This document shows positions 34,265 through 43,836 of a stretch of DNA of 64,000 nucleotides, piece by piece (the stretch's first letter is position 1; every line of letters starts with the position of its first letter). The notes under the pieces were generated by a model, which was not told where the DNA came from, searched no databases, and was given only the letters and a program-made list of their open reading frames with translations. Position numbers and translations under genes: made by a program. The stretch comes from Oligoflexia bacterium (lineage in GTDB: Bacteria > Bdellovibrionota_G > JALEGL01). The DNA lies in contig DAOLES010000003.1 of the NCBI GenBank assembly GCA_035326705.1, positions 1 through 64,000 on the forward strand, in the 5' to 3' direction.

Positions 34265-36328
34265 CTATTCACAACTACCCGTGCGTTCTTTTAAATCATA
34301 GATACACTTGATATCTGTTCCTTTGGGAAAAGTCACCGTTACGGTCATGGGTTTGATATCAAATTGTTTGTTTTCAAAACGTATTTTATGCCGTCCAGGC
34401 TTAACTTTTAAACCCACAAACGGCGATACCCCAACTTTTTTATCATCTAAATAAACTTCTGCCCAAGGTGTTGTGGCAACACTTAAATTTATTCTAGCTA
34501 CGGCTTGTCTTACTGGAGCTTTACCTCCCAATTTTGGTAAAGGATTGACTTTGGGTGGAGTTACTCTGTACTGATTACTATCATCACGACTTAAAATAAT
34601 TGATTTTTCAATAACCTCAAGTTCTGCCATATTGACATAGGTTTGAGCCGTTTTATACCCGTCTTTTTCAATTGTTATTTTACTATCTTTTCCAATAGCC
34701 ACTTTAACTTCTAAAGGTGTTGTACCCTCAATTTTTTCTCCATCCAAATAAACAGTAGCACCTTTTGGATCCGTTGATACGATGACTGTTCCACGCGTTC
34801 CAACAGAACTGCCTTCCTCTAAAGTAACATTCAGTGACTGGGTGTCTTCTGTTGGATTGAGAACTTTAATTAAATTTTTGTAGCCCTGCTTTTTAAATAA
34901 AATAGTTACTTCTTTTTTCTCCAAAAGGGTTATTTTGGTTGGAGTTTTATCTGGCCAGCGAATATTATCAATATATATTTCTGCACCTTCTGGACTTGAG
35001 AAAACAGGCATTTCAACACTAGAAATGTTTTTGTTTTTATTTTTTTTCATCATAAAACCAGCCACAATAATTCCAGTAAAAACAAAAATCATAACTGGCA
35101 ACATCAGTTTTTTTATCCATAAATAAGTTGAAGAGTACCCCAATTCTTTAGCCTTGGTGTATGTCCCCGAATGTATACTGCTAGAAGAAGCTCCTGTAAT
35201 AACACTGCTTTCTAGCTGATCAACATTCATAGCACCTGAAGAAAGAGCTTCACCATCAAAGTTAGGATTGGCAACTAAGACTTTGGGCTCTGTTAATGTT
35301 TTTTCAATATTTTTTGATGCCGTCATCTGTCTTGAAATGGTTTCTTCAATATTTTCATATTGCTGCATAAATGCTCTGGTCTCTTCAATAGAATGGGCAA
35401 AATAGTTATGAACATACTTTTGTAAGTCATTGTGAGTGACTCGCATAAAGTTTTTTGCCGCTGAGTACTTGGTTAAAAATTCATTTAATGCATCACAAAA
35501 CTCTTCTCCACTCTGGTAGCGCTCATTAGGATCTCTTTGTAAAGCCCTATAGACTATATTTTCTAAACTGGCAGGCAAGCCTGGCCTTAACTCACTGATG
35601 GGAGGAATATGTCCTTCTCTAACCATCTTTAATGCTTTTGGAACTGAGTCTGCTTTAAATAGGCGTCTTCCTGTTAAGAGTTCATACATGATGACTCCTA
35701 AAGAAAACAAGTCACTGCGGCCATCAATTTCCATACCGGCTCTGGTTTGTTCAGGAGACATGTAACCTGTTTTACCGCGGATAATACCCACTTGTGTATG
35801 GTGATTTTGATTGGCTGCTTTAGATATACCAAAGTCAGTAATTTTTACGTCACCCGTATAAGAAATAAGAATATTGGCTGGACTGATGTCTCTATGTACA
35901 ATGCTCATGGCATTGCCATCATTATCTAGTTTTCTATGCGCATAGCCCAAGCCTTGTGCTATTTCACGCACAATAAATAAAGCAATAGGAACCGGTAACA
36001 ACTCATTTTTAGCTCTTACTTTTTTAAATAATTTTTGTAAGGTTGGGCCTTCAACATATTCCATGGCAATGTAATAGGTTTCATCCACTTTACCAAACTC
36101 AATAATAGAAACAATATTGGGATGGTTCATATAAACCATAACCTTTGCTTCATCCAATAACAAAGCAACAAACTCTTCATCTCTGGCAAACTGCGGTAAA
36201 ATTCGTTTAATGGCAATAGAGTACATTTTCCGATCAGCACTTTTGGCAAAACCTTTATAGATCTCAGCCATGCCGCCAGAAGCAATCATATCCACTAACA
36301 TGTATTTCCCAAATTTTACTGGTTGCAT
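34265..36328 (-). CDS. Ser/Thr protein kinase with three PEGA domains
   Basis: The 687-aa protein has an N-terminal Hanks-type kinase (residues 1-280) with glycine loop ASGGMAEIYKG, Lys in IAIKRI, catalytic HRDISPANIL and DFG (ITDFGIS). One transmembrane helix is at about 407-428 (MLPVMIFVFTGIIVAGFMM). Outside follow three PEGA-type repeats (PEGAEIYIDNIRWPDKTP; PKGATVYLDGEKIEGTTP; PWAEVYLDDKKVGVSP). The kinase is a membrane receptor-like regulator, with PEGA domains possibly binding surface or peptidoglycan structures; that is inference. It sits between a BtuF-like gene (19 bp upstream) and a pilin gene. Confidence 0.92.
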   Translation of the reverse strand: MQPVKFGKYMLVDMIASGGMAEIYKGFAKSADRKMYSIAIKRILPQFARDEEFVALLLDEAKVMVYMNHPNIVSIIEFGKVDETYYIAMEYVEGPTLQKLFKKVRAKNELLPVPIALFIVREIAQGLGYAHRKLDNDGNAMSIVHRDISPANILISYTGDVKITDFGISKAANQNHHTQVGIIRGKTGYMSPEQTRAGMEIDGRSDLFSLGVIMYELLTGRRLFKADSVPKALKMVREGHIPPISELRPGLPASLENIVYRALQRDPNERYQSGEEFCDALNEFLTKYSAAKNFMRVTHNDLQKYVHNYFAHSIEETRAFMQQYENIEETISRQMTASKNIEKTLTEPKVLVANPNFDGEALSSGAMNVDQLESSVITGASSSSIHSGTYTKAKELGYSSTYLWIKKLMLPVMIFVFTGIIVAGFMMKKNKNKNISSVEMPVFSSPEGAEIYIDNIRWPDKTPTKITLLEKKEVTILFKKQGYKNLIKVLNPTEDTQSLNVTLEEGSSVGTRGTVIVSTDPKGATVYLDGEKIEGTTPLEVKVAIGKDSKITIEKDGYKTAQTYVNMAELEVIEKSIILSRDDSNQYRVTPPKVNPLPKLGGKAPVRQAVARINLSVATTPWAEVYLDDKKVGVSPFVGLKVKPGRHKIRFENKQFDIKPMTVTVTFPKGTDIKCIYDLKERTGSCE

Positions 36329-36347
36329 TGCCTCTTAAATCCTAAGT

Positions 36348-37124
36348 TCAGTTTAAAACTCTTTTCATTTCTTCTATTGCTTCTATTGATCTTGGTCCTG
36401 GCCAGGTAAAATTTTCTCCATTTAAAATAGAGACTGGCATATCTATTCCCTGTTCATTAAAGTAAACTTTTAATTCTTGTCTATGTGTATCGTTAAAGCA
36501 AAAGGGTTCGGTTAGCAAAAAAATATGGTCAACCGAGTTTTTTTTAATTTCTGAAAGCTCTATATGGGGGTATCTTTCAACATGTCCAAAAGCATTACTA
36601 CAATAACTTTCAATTAAGCTAGATATATATGTTTTACCGGCTGCAACCATCCAAGGTTTTTTCCAGATAAAACAGGCAATTTTGTTTTTATCTTTTTTTT
36701 GTAAAACAGTAAAATACTGCCTAACATTTTTGATATCTTGATCAGTTTTATTTTTGTTCTCAACTATTTTAGCAAGATCTTCTAAGTAATACAGCATTGA
36801 TTTTATATCTTCTGGATAGGTTATCCATACCGGACAATGTCTTTTTAAATGCTCAATATCTTGTTGTCTATTCTCTTCTTTATTGGCAATAATTAAATCA
36901 GGAGAAAGTTGAATTATTTTTTCTATATCAGGATTTTTTGTTCCTTTAACATGCGGAATATCTTTCACTTTTTCTTTGGGATAAATACAAAACTGCGTTC
37001 TAGCAACTGGAGACTTACCCCACTCTATAAGTGTTTCAGTTACACTGGGTACCAAAGACACTATTTTTTTGGGTATCTCTAACAAAAGTAGGGTTTCTCC
37101 ATTGTATTGCTGTAATTCAACCAT
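36348..37124 (-). CDS. BtuF-like metal/corrinoid-binding protein without signal peptide
   Basis: The 258-aa protein has the helical-backbone fold of cobalamin/iron ABC transporter binding proteins: IVSLVPSVTETLIEWG, HVKGTKNPDIEKIIQLSPDLIIAN, and a C-terminal NGENFTWPGPRSIEAI. No signal peptide or lipobox is present, so it should stay in the cytoplasm, unlike transporter partners. No permease or ATPase is adjacent. Cytoplasmic members of this fold are known but poorly characterised. It shares the TAATG stop/start with the sigma-54 activator gene. Confidence 0.75.
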   Translation of the reverse strand: MVELQQYNGETLLLLEIPKKIVSLVPSVTETLIEWGKSPVARTQFCIYPKEKVKDIPHVKGTKNPDIEKIIQLSPDLIIANKEENRQQDIEHLKRHCPVWITYPEDIKSMLYYLEDLAKIVENKNKTDQDIKNVRQYFTVLQKKDKNKIACFIWKKPWMVAAGKTYISSLIESYCSNAFGHVERYPHIELSEIKKNSVDHIFLLTEPFCFNDTHRQELKVYFNEQGIDMPVSILNGENFTWPGPRSIEAIEEMKRVLN

Positions 37125-38800
37125 TAAAACTTACGTCTATCTAAATTGTACTTTGATATTTTTTTATTTAAACCTTGCCTGGTAATTCCACATAATTTTG
37201 CAACCTGGGTTTTATTCCATTTATGCTTACGTAAATACTTTAACAACAAGTTACGTTCAAAGTCATCAACCAGCTTTTTAATAAACCCTTCTTCATTTTC
37301 ATTGCTGACCAACATACTTTCTGGATGACTTTCATAAAAAAACTTTTTAGATAAATCTTTGGTTTTAATCATACTGTTGCTAGCGTTTAAAGCAACTAGA
37401 CGTTCAATTTCATTGCGCATTTCTCTAACATTTCCTGGCCAGTAGTATTCTTCTAAAACTTTTAAGGCTTCACTTGATAAAGTGATTTCACTTTTTTGGG
37501 TTTTTTTCTGAAACTCTTGTAAAAAATGATTGACCAAAATGGGGATATCTTTTTGTCTATCCCTTAAAGGTGGCAATGACAGCTCTACTACAGCTAAACG
37601 ATAATATAAATCTTCTCTAAACTTTCCCAACTCTATCATTTGTCTCAGATCTCTATGAGTAGCAGAAACCACTTTTACATCTACTTTACGCATTTCAGTA
37701 TCCCCTACACGCATAAATGTACCTTCTTGAATCAGACGTAAAATCTTTACTTGCAAAGACAAACTCATTTCTCCAACTTCATCCAAAAAGATGGTTCCTT
37801 TATCTGCCACTTCAAACAAACCTTTTTTATCTGCTGTGGCTCCAGTGAAGGCCCCTTTTTTATAGCCAAAAAGCTCTGCTTCCAAAATAGTCTCAGTAAG
37901 CGCAGCACAGTTAATGGTTACAAACGGTTTGCCTTTTCGGGTAGAGTTTTTATGAATCAAATTGGCAATCAACTCTTTACCTGTTCCTGACTCACCATAA
38001 ATAATCACAGAACTATCTGAAGAACCTATAAGCTGTATTTGCCTAATAATTTCTAAAATCATAGGATTACGCGTGATCAAACCACTATGATTGTATTGAC
38101 CCGAGTCTTCTGTGGACTCATTACTTTTAACTGACTCTTCCAAAAATGAGCCAATCTCTTCACTCAACATGGTTAAAACATTACTGACCACGGCAACTTT
38201 TTCACTGGTAAAAAACGGTAAAGTTTTGACCAGTGTTTTAAACTCTTTTTGGTCTAATTTAAGATGGGATAATTGCTCATAAATTTTTGCATTGGTTAAA
38301 TCATTGGGTTTACCCGGAACAATCCCTTCACACCTTAAAACACCCACAACTTCATCTTTGATACGTACAGCACAGGCCATTTGAAGAAATGCCAATGAGT
38401 CTTCTCTTACAATGGTGTCTTCTGCAAGCAAAGCCTCAGACAAAGTTTCAATACAATCATCTTTATAATTGCTCCATACATTGGCATCAGATTTTATTTT
38501 TTCCAGCAGCTTTGACTTTTCATCCAAGACAAATGTAACTTCAGCTTCAAACATCATCTTTTTTGTGCCGTAACCAAGGTATTTTTTCCTAGCATCTTTC
38601 CTGCGGTTGGCAGGAACCAAATACAAAGATTTAATTTCTAAGTTTTCTAGGGCATTGACCAACTTACGTGTAACCCGTAAATTTTCTACCCTTTGCCAAT
38701 TTAAGCTCATATTCTCTAAGTTTTTTTGCTGGTCTACTGCATCATATTTAGCGTTTTCAGACATGTGAGGAACCTTTTCTATAGAAGTATTTGAATTCAT
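37124..38800 (-). CDS. Sigma-54-dependent activator (GAF-AAA+-Fis)
   Basis: The 558-aa protein has a sensory N-terminus (about 30-235, probably a GAF domain), a central AAA+ domain with Walker A GESGTGKE, GAFTGA for sigma-54 contact, and Walker B FLDEVGE, and a C-terminal helix-turn-helix (NKTQVAKLCGITRQGLNKKI). It should activate RpoN promoters in response to a small ligand or state sensed by GAF. No GG-N10-GC promoter was recognised near it. It is the first gene of the row with the BtuF-like protein, kinase and pilin. Confidence 0.92.
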   Translation of the reverse strand: MNSNTSIEKVPHMSENAKYDAVDQQKNLENMSLNWQRVENLRVTRKLVNALENLEIKSLYLVPANRRKDARKKYLGYGTKKMMFEAEVTFVLDEKSKLLEKIKSDANVWSNYKDDCIETLSEALLAEDTIVREDSLAFLQMACAVRIKDEVVGVLRCEGIVPGKPNDLTNAKIYEQLSHLKLDQKEFKTLVKTLPFFTSEKVAVVSNVLTMLSEEIGSFLEESVKSNESTEDSGQYNHSGLITRNPMILEIIRQIQLIGSSDSSVIIYGESGTGKELIANLIHKNSTRKGKPFVTINCAALTETILEAELFGYKKGAFTGATADKKGLFEVADKGTIFLDEVGEMSLSLQVKILRLIQEGTFMRVGDTEMRKVDVKVVSATHRDLRQMIELGKFREDLYYRLAVVELSLPPLRDRQKDIPILVNHFLQEFQKKTQKSEITLSSEALKVLEEYYWPGNVREMRNEIERLVALNASNSMIKTKDLSKKFFYESHPESMLVSNENEEGFIKKLVDDFERNLLLKYLRKHKWNKTQVAKLCGITRQGLNKKISKYNLDRRKF

Positions 38801-39021
38801 ATCATTTTATGGTAGCGTAACTTTTATTACATAGCAATAAAAAAGTTTACATTTTAAAAAAACATTAACAAGCTTAAACGTAAAGTAAACTTTCCAAAGA
38901 GGCTGCCTATACCATAGCTTTTTAGACTTACTTTCTTTGCCTCTGGCCTTTGCCTTCTCACAACAAAACCATAAAAACATTGCGCATTACTTAAAAAAAG
39001 CATTAGAGTGCTCAGAAAATT

Positions 39022-39660
39022 ATGTTTGAAACGTCCCTAGATCTCATGGCGAACACAAACACTTATCTATGGCTTTGTATTATATATTTAGGTCTCATGG
39101 TGAGCGGTGTTGGCATCCCCATCCCTGAAGAAATACCTCTTTTATTTCTGTCTGTTCTTTACTATCAAGAACGCCTTTCTAGCCCCCTATGGATAGCCCT
39201 TGCGATTATAGCTATTTCGGTTGCAGACTTTGGCCTGTACAGCATTGGCAAATATTTAGGTTTTAAAATCTTTAAACATCCTTTTTTAAAACGCAACTTC
39301 AATGAAAACACCATGCATAAAGTGAGTCATTATATTCATCGCTATGGCTATAAAGTTATTATTCTAGGCAGACTGCTTTTGGGCGTGAGATCAGCTATTT
39401 TTTTAAGCTCTGGCATTTTAAGAATGCCCAGAAATAAATTTATTATGTATGACCTTATTGCTTCATTGATCAGCGTTAGCATTTTTATGCTACTTTCAAC
39501 CTTATTGTTAAAAAGATTTGATGGTGAACTTGATCAAGTGCAACAGTTTATCCAACAATACCAAAGTTCACTCACTCTGGTAGCTTTAACATGCATTGGC
39601 TGTATAATTTTGCTTGCACTATTTTTTAGGTTTTTTAAAAAAAACCGTTCTTCTAGCTAA
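39022..39660 (+). CDS. DedA-family (SNARE-associated/VTT) membrane protein
   Basis: The 212-aa polytopic protein has the DedA core: GVGIPIPEEIPLLFLSVLYY near the N-terminus and GRLLLGVRSAIFLSSGILRMP in the middle, with a final transmembrane helix. DedA proteins act in lipid translocation and membrane homeostasis; substrate here unknown. It is divergent from the sigma-54 activator across a 220-bp gap where I see no further gene. Confidence 0.85.
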   Translation: MFETSLDLMANTNTYLWLCIIYLGLMVSGVGIPIPEEIPLLFLSVLYYQERLSSPLWIALAIIAISVADFGLYSIGKYLGFKIFKHPFLKRNFNENTMHKVSHYIHRYGYKVIILGRLLLGVRSAIFLSSGILRMPRNKFIMYDLIASLISVSIFMLLSTLLLKRFDGELDQVQQFIQQYQSSLTLVALTCIGCIILLALFFRFFKKNRSSS

Positions 39661-39662
39661 AA

Positions 39663-40610
39663 TTAATGTTCTGGCTTAGCAGATAGACTTTTCCACCAGG
39701 GATTGAGCTTCTCATGAATGCTCATAATCACATCTCCATACCATGACACTTTGTTGTACTTTAATAATGCCTTGCGTGGATCATGATGCCAATGGTGTTT
39801 GGACAGCTTCTTAGCGGTAAATTCAATGGAGTCTGGCCAGCTCCAAAAATCAAAATTTTTTGATTTTACATATTGCATTGCCGTTGCTGGCATAAATTGA
39901 CTGTAGCCAATTGCGCCCGCCCAAGACCCTTTTATCTGATAAACAAACTGCTGGTTCCATGACAGCTGATTGGCTAAAAACAATAAAGCCGCCAACTCAT
40001 CCAACCACTGCTGACCAATCTTTTCTGCTCTTTCTTCCCAAGCATTGCGTTCTTGCCATTTTTTAACTGGAGAATAGGCTTTAGACAATTGCATGGTTTG
40101 ATCAATAACAGTTTTTCTATACTTCTCATCAACCAAAGCCGCCAAAGTCAACAGACTCCCCAAAGCTGGATAATACTGAATATAAGACGCATTGTAGGCT
40201 GTTTCTATATATAATACGCCAGCAATGCCGGTTGCATCCACCTTATGTTTTTTTTCACTGGCCAAGAATGCTGCTTGATGTTTTTGTAGAAAGTCTTTGA
40301 TTCTTTTTTGTGAAACATCATTCACATACGATTTTAAAATATCCCCTTTAGGTGCTCCCATGATGTGGTTCATCAACTTAAATTTTAAAGCCACTTTCTG
40401 AAAAGCAACTTGACTTGAAGTCAACGCATCAATCTGAGCATCTTGAATATGTCCCTTATACGGGCGTTTTTTTTGTTTTTTCTTAAGCTCAAGCTGCACG
40501 GTTTTAACGGCATTCTGCCAGAGCGTTTGATCAACATCATGATACTCGGTTTTAGCCAGGCTTAATGGTAAATATCCAGCCCAGATTGTAAACAGTATCA
40601 GTTTACGCAT
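39663..40610 (-). CDS. Lytic murein transglycosylase (MltB-like)
   Basis: The start is ATG 40610 (MRKLILFTIWAGYLPLSLA), 315 aa, giving a signal peptide; a longer frame reaches 40646 but reads into the upstream gene. SLT/MltB features include VLYIETAYNAS with the catalytic Glu, GSWAGAIGYSQFMPATAMQY, and a final DSIEFTAKKLSKHHW segment. It cleaves the glycan strand of peptidoglycan in the periplasm. The gene overlaps the DUF309 gene by 8 bp. Confidence 0.85.
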   Translation of the reverse strand: MRKLILFTIWAGYLPLSLAKTEYHDVDQTLWQNAVKTVQLELKKKQKKRPYKGHIQDAQIDALTSSQVAFQKVALKFKLMNHIMGAPKGDILKSYVNDVSQKRIKDFLQKHQAAFLASEKKHKVDATGIAGVLYIETAYNASYIQYYPALGSLLTLAALVDEKYRKTVIDQTMQLSKAYSPVKKWQERNAWEERAEKIGQQWLDELAALLFLANQLSWNQQFVYQIKGSWAGAIGYSQFMPATAMQYVKSKNFDFWSWPDSIEFTAKKLSKHHWHHDPRKALLKYNKVSWYGDVIMSIHEKLNPWWKSLSAKPEH

Positions 40611-40986
40611 TATTAATGTTTTGCAAAGTTTGTATTTTGGGCACAAGTCTAATCAATTCCATTGGATTCATTTCTGTTAGATCAGGCCGTTGGTAAAGCT
40701 CATCTAAAGCATCTCTGAGCTTTTTTAAGGCAATATCATTATGCTCATCACCATATTTTATGATCATATCTCTTGCTCTGGAATAAATTTTTGCGGCTCC
40801 TCTGGGGTTATCTTGGGTAAGGTGATACAGAGAAACGGCAATTTGAATTAAGCCGCCATAAAAATCTTTGTCTTTTGATTGATCTTTTAGCCACAACTCA
40901 TCTAATGTTGTTTGCGCAGACATAAATTTACTTTGATTAAAGTATTCAATAAACAACAAATACCGATCTTGATAAACCACGTACAA
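40603..40986 (-). CDS. DUF309-family protein
   Basis: The 127-aa protein resembles DUF309 (PF03745), a helical family found in many bacteria: YLLFIEYFNQSKFMSAQTTLDELW, GLIQIAVSLYHLTQDNPRGAAKIYSRAR. Function unknown. The start is uncertain: TTG at 40986 or GTG at 40980; neither has a clear ribosome site. It overlaps the transglycosylase start by 8 bp, so the two form an operon. Confidence 0.75.
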   Translation of the reverse strand: MYVVYQDRYLLFIEYFNQSKFMSAQTTLDELWLKDQSKDKDFYGGLIQIAVSLYHLTQDNPRGAAKIYSRARDMIIKYGDEHNDIALKKLRDALDELYQRPDLTEMNPMELIRLVPKIQTLQNINNA

Positions 40987-41108
40987 TCATTATGCCTTAA
41001 AACTCATTATATTCAAAAAAAAAAGTATTGTATTTTAAGCACACATGGCTAACTCAAAGCTTAAGCTATTGCTTTAGGCACCATAAAAGCAAACAATTCA
41101 AACAAAAC

Positions 41109-42143
41109 TTAAGCGGCAATACTTTGAATCACTTCTTCTAAAGACTTTTCATCAATCAGTTTTTCTTCTTTAAGTACATCAAATAGCGCATCAACAACAC
41201 TGCCTTTGAATTGCGTGCCTTTATTTTTTGCAATTTCAGCCACAATATCTTTAATGGCCCAGGGTTCTTTGTAAGGACGCTTTGCACTGAGCGCCTCAAA
41301 AAAATCTGCTAAGGCTACAATAGAGGTTAATAAATCAATTTCATCTTCCACCAAACCTCTTGGATACCCCTTGCCATCTGGACGCTCATGGTGATCCCGT
41401 GCCATTGGTGCAAGGTCTTTGAGCTGAGGAATACTTTCTAATATATCACCGCCACGACCCGGGTGGGTTTGAATAATTTTTCTTTCTAAAGCACTGATGC
41501 GACCAGGTTTTTTTAAAATATCATCCGGGATACTAATCTTACCAATATCATGAACCATTGCACCTTCTTGCAAACGCATTAATTCAGTTTTGCTTAATTC
41601 CATTTTTTTACCAATTTTCACAGACCATTCACATACGCGCTTTGAATGTCTATGTGTATGACCATCTTTATCATCAATGAGCATGGCCAATAACTCAAAG
41701 GTTCCTTCTCTATAGTCAACCTTGGTTTTTTCCAAAACATATTTTTCTAAGCCTCTCACCAATTTTTGGCTCATTTCAAATGAACCAAAGTCCACAGGCT
41801 TTTCAATAAAATCCCAAAATGTATTGTCTTTAACTGCCTCTATGGCCAACTGCTTGGTGGCATTACCTGTGATCATCATACAAATCATTAATGAATTTTT
41901 TTCTTTGGCTTGCCTTGCCAACTCCAAACCACTTAATCTTGGCATAACTTGGTCAACGATCAAAATAGCCACTTTGGGCTCGTTTTGAACATAATTCAAG
42001 GCCTCAACAGGATCTGCAAAGGTTTTGATAACAAAATCCATCTCTAGATGCATTTCAAAACTGGTTAAATTATCCGGCTCATCGTCTACATAGACGACTA
42101 TATTATCCGTAAATTTTGATGCCGTTAAATGAGCGTCTTTCAT
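41109..42143 (-). CDS. Response regulator with HD-GYP domain
   Basis: The start ATG 42143 has GGAGGT 8 nt upstream; the longer frame from 42185 lacks one. The 344-aa protein has a receiver domain (YVDDEPDNL, phosphoacceptor Asp in LIVDQVMP, K in FIEKP) and an HD-GYP domain (HTHRHSKRV, HDIGKISIP, HPGRGGDIL, DHHERPDGKGYPRGL). HD-GYP proteins degrade cyclic di-GMP. All motif residues look present, so a c-di-GMP phosphodiesterase controlled by phosphorylation is likely. A PilZ-domain gene begins at 63419. Confidence 0.92.
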   Translation of the reverse strand: MKDAHLTASKFTDNIVVYVDDEPDNLTSFEMHLEMDFVIKTFADPVEALNYVQNEPKVAILIVDQVMPRLSGLELARQAKEKNSLMICMMITGNATKQLAIEAVKDNTFWDFIEKPVDFGSFEMSQKLVRGLEKYVLEKTKVDYREGTFELLAMLIDDKDGHTHRHSKRVCEWSVKIGKKMELSKTELMRLQEGAMVHDIGKISIPDDILKKPGRISALERKIIQTHPGRGGDILESIPQLKDLAPMARDHHERPDGKGYPRGLVEDEIDLLTSIVALADFFEALSAKRPYKEPWAIKDIVAEIAKNKGTQFKGSVVDALFDVLKEEKLIDEKSLEEVIQSIAA

Positions 42144-42307
42144 GATTCTGGACCTCCATGTACCTAATGCACATTCTATACCCATTATACATAATTTTTA
42201 CATTTAACGTAACTTTTATTAAAAATAATAAATTTAATAAATTAATAAAATCAATAACTTAAAAATATTAAATTATTTTTTTACAAAAAAATATGTTTTT
42301 GTAAACT

Positions 42308-43243
42308 TTATTTGCTAATAACACCGTTCTTTACCCTTACTTTTATTTGCACTGCATCCGAACTAGATGAAGAAACAAAGTCATCCATTTTTCCATGATT
42401 GACCTGCAAATCATAGTGATACTTCACACCATGCTCTGGATCAATCTCACATTTACCATTATGCAAGGCTAAATCTGCATCTTGCTTTGGCTCTATCAAT
42501 TCTATTTTGCCATTTTTTCCCTCAACTTTTAATTTTAAGTCTTGTGGCATGCGTATGCTACACTTGGCTTTGTCTAAGTTTTTAAAGTCAATCAACAAAA
42601 TATCTCCTTGCTCTTGGACAACATCTCCAATATCATTGCCTCTGAGCTTACATTTCCATGCCAACTGAGACTGATCATGGTTACTCAACTCCATCATCCC
42701 ATTGTTAAACTTAATGTGTAACTGTTTAAATTTTTGACCATCAACTTCTTTGGCATCTTTTACCCACCGATAATCATCATCTGAACTTAAGTTGAATTTA
42801 AAATCTACGTCTTCACCATCAAAGGAAAACGTATCTTCATCCACATTAATTTTTAACATCCCTCCTAACAATTCTACTTTTTCTCTACCATCAACTTCAT
42901 CAACTTTTATTAAGGGCGTAAACTTCCACACCAAAACAAGAACAAACATAAGTACCATTGCTACGGTTCCTAAAAAACCAATGGTCAACCACTTGACCGC
43001 TTGTCGCTTTGCTGGCGTTGCGGGCTTTAAACCTCTCTCTGTTAAATACCGGGTTGCGACGGCCTCAGGCTCACCAAATGATTGTAGAATAGAGGACATG
43101 CTTTTTTCAGGATTTTTCTCCTGTGTATCTAAAACATGGCTTTTTATTTCAGAAATAATTTCTGCCTTTTCACTGACCGATATTGGACCCAAAGCTTTAT
43201 CCAACTGGGTTAAATAAACTTCTAATTTTGGATTGATTGACAT
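42308..43243 (-). CDS. HAAS/DUF1700-domain membrane protein
   Basis: The 311-aa protein starts with a HAAS domain (YLTQLDKALGPISVSEKAEIISEIKSHV, SILQSFGEPEAVATRYL), followed by one transmembrane helix (about 85-108) and a repeat-containing beta-rich outer part with NGKIELIEPK and NGMMELSNH-like strands (putative adhesin/DUF4097 type). HAAS proteins usually occur next to PadR regulators, as here, and respond to envelope or membrane conditions. Function beyond that is unknown. Confidence 0.8.
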   Translation of the reverse strand: MSINPKLEVYLTQLDKALGPISVSEKAEIISEIKSHVLDTQEKNPEKSMSSILQSFGEPEAVATRYLTERGLKPATPAKRQAVKWLTIGFLGTVAMVLMFVLVLVWKFTPLIKVDEVDGREKVELLGGMLKINVDEDTFSFDGEDVDFKFNLSSDDDYRWVKDAKEVDGQKFKQLHIKFNNGMMELSNHDQSQLAWKCKLRGNDIGDVVQEQGDILLIDFKNLDKAKCSIRMPQDLKLKVEGKNGKIELIEPKQDADLALHNGKCEIDPEHGVKYHYDLQVNHGKMDDFVSSSSSDAVQIKVRVKNGVISK

Positions 43244-43312
43244 AGCTTTCTACCCTCTTTTTTTTGTTAATTGTTACTGCTTATTCCTAAAGGGGGAAAC
43301 TCTCCCCCCTTC

Positions 43313-43339
43313 TTTGACCAAGACGCGGTCTTGGTCAAA
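43313..43339. promoter_or_regulatory. Perfect 12-bp inverted repeat between padR and HAAS genes
   Basis: TTTGACCAAGAC (43313-43324) and GTCTTGGTCAAA (43328-43339) surround GCG. A second hairpin, AGGGGG/CCCCCT (43291-43309), lies next to it. A PadR operator is possible, although PadR sites are usually ATGT..ACAT; an attenuator or transcript-processing hairpin between the two genes is the alternative. Confidence 0.45.
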
Positions 43340-43405
43340 TTCAACCCACCCGGGTCAGAGTCGCTACAGTGAGCTCTCTTCCACTCCACTTTAGCTCTCT
43401 CTACA

Positions 43406-43750
43406 TTATTCATGATCTTTGCTTAACTGCTCAAATACCTTGGCCATCCTGCCAAACTCCTCTTGCATCATCTGCAAAAACGCTTCACCCTCTGCGGTTA
43501 AAGCATAAAACTTTCTTGGGTGACCTTTGTTGCCTTCTGTTTGCCAATGGGTCTTAAGTATACCTTCACTGCTCATTCTATTGAGTAAAGGGTACAAGGT
43601 TCCTTCTTTGACATTTAAATCCAAGGTATGCAGCTTTTCAATCAAGTCAAATCCATACAGGCTCTTATGGGTTTGTATGACCAACAAGATACACATCTCC
43701 AAGTAACCTTTTCTAACTTGCGTTTTCCAATTGTCTATACCACTTGGCAT
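43406..43750 (-). CDS. PadR-family transcriptional regulator
   Basis: The 114-aa protein has the PadR winged helix: GYLEMCILLVIQTHKSLYGFDLIEKL, EGTLYPLLNRMSSEGIL, and a C-terminal helix RKFYALTAEGEAFLQMM. It should bind DNA as a dimer and control its own gene and the HAAS gene 162 bp downstream. The ligand is unknown. Confidence 0.9.
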   Translation of the reverse strand: MPSGIDNWKTQVRKGYLEMCILLVIQTHKSLYGFDLIEKLHTLDLNVKEGTLYPLLNRMSSEGILKTHWQTEGNKGHPRKFYALTAEGEAFLQMMQEEFGRMAKVFEQLSKDHE

Positions 43751-43836
43751 AAAAATATACCTAGCATTACAAAGTATATGGTGTCAAAAGGTTTTTTGTA
43801 TTTTTTTGATTTTTTTATTGTTAGAAAATTACAAGA

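Noticed and set aside
37124..39021. Sigma-54 promoter next to the activator
   Set aside because: No clear TGGCAC-N5-TTGC element was found in 38801-39021.
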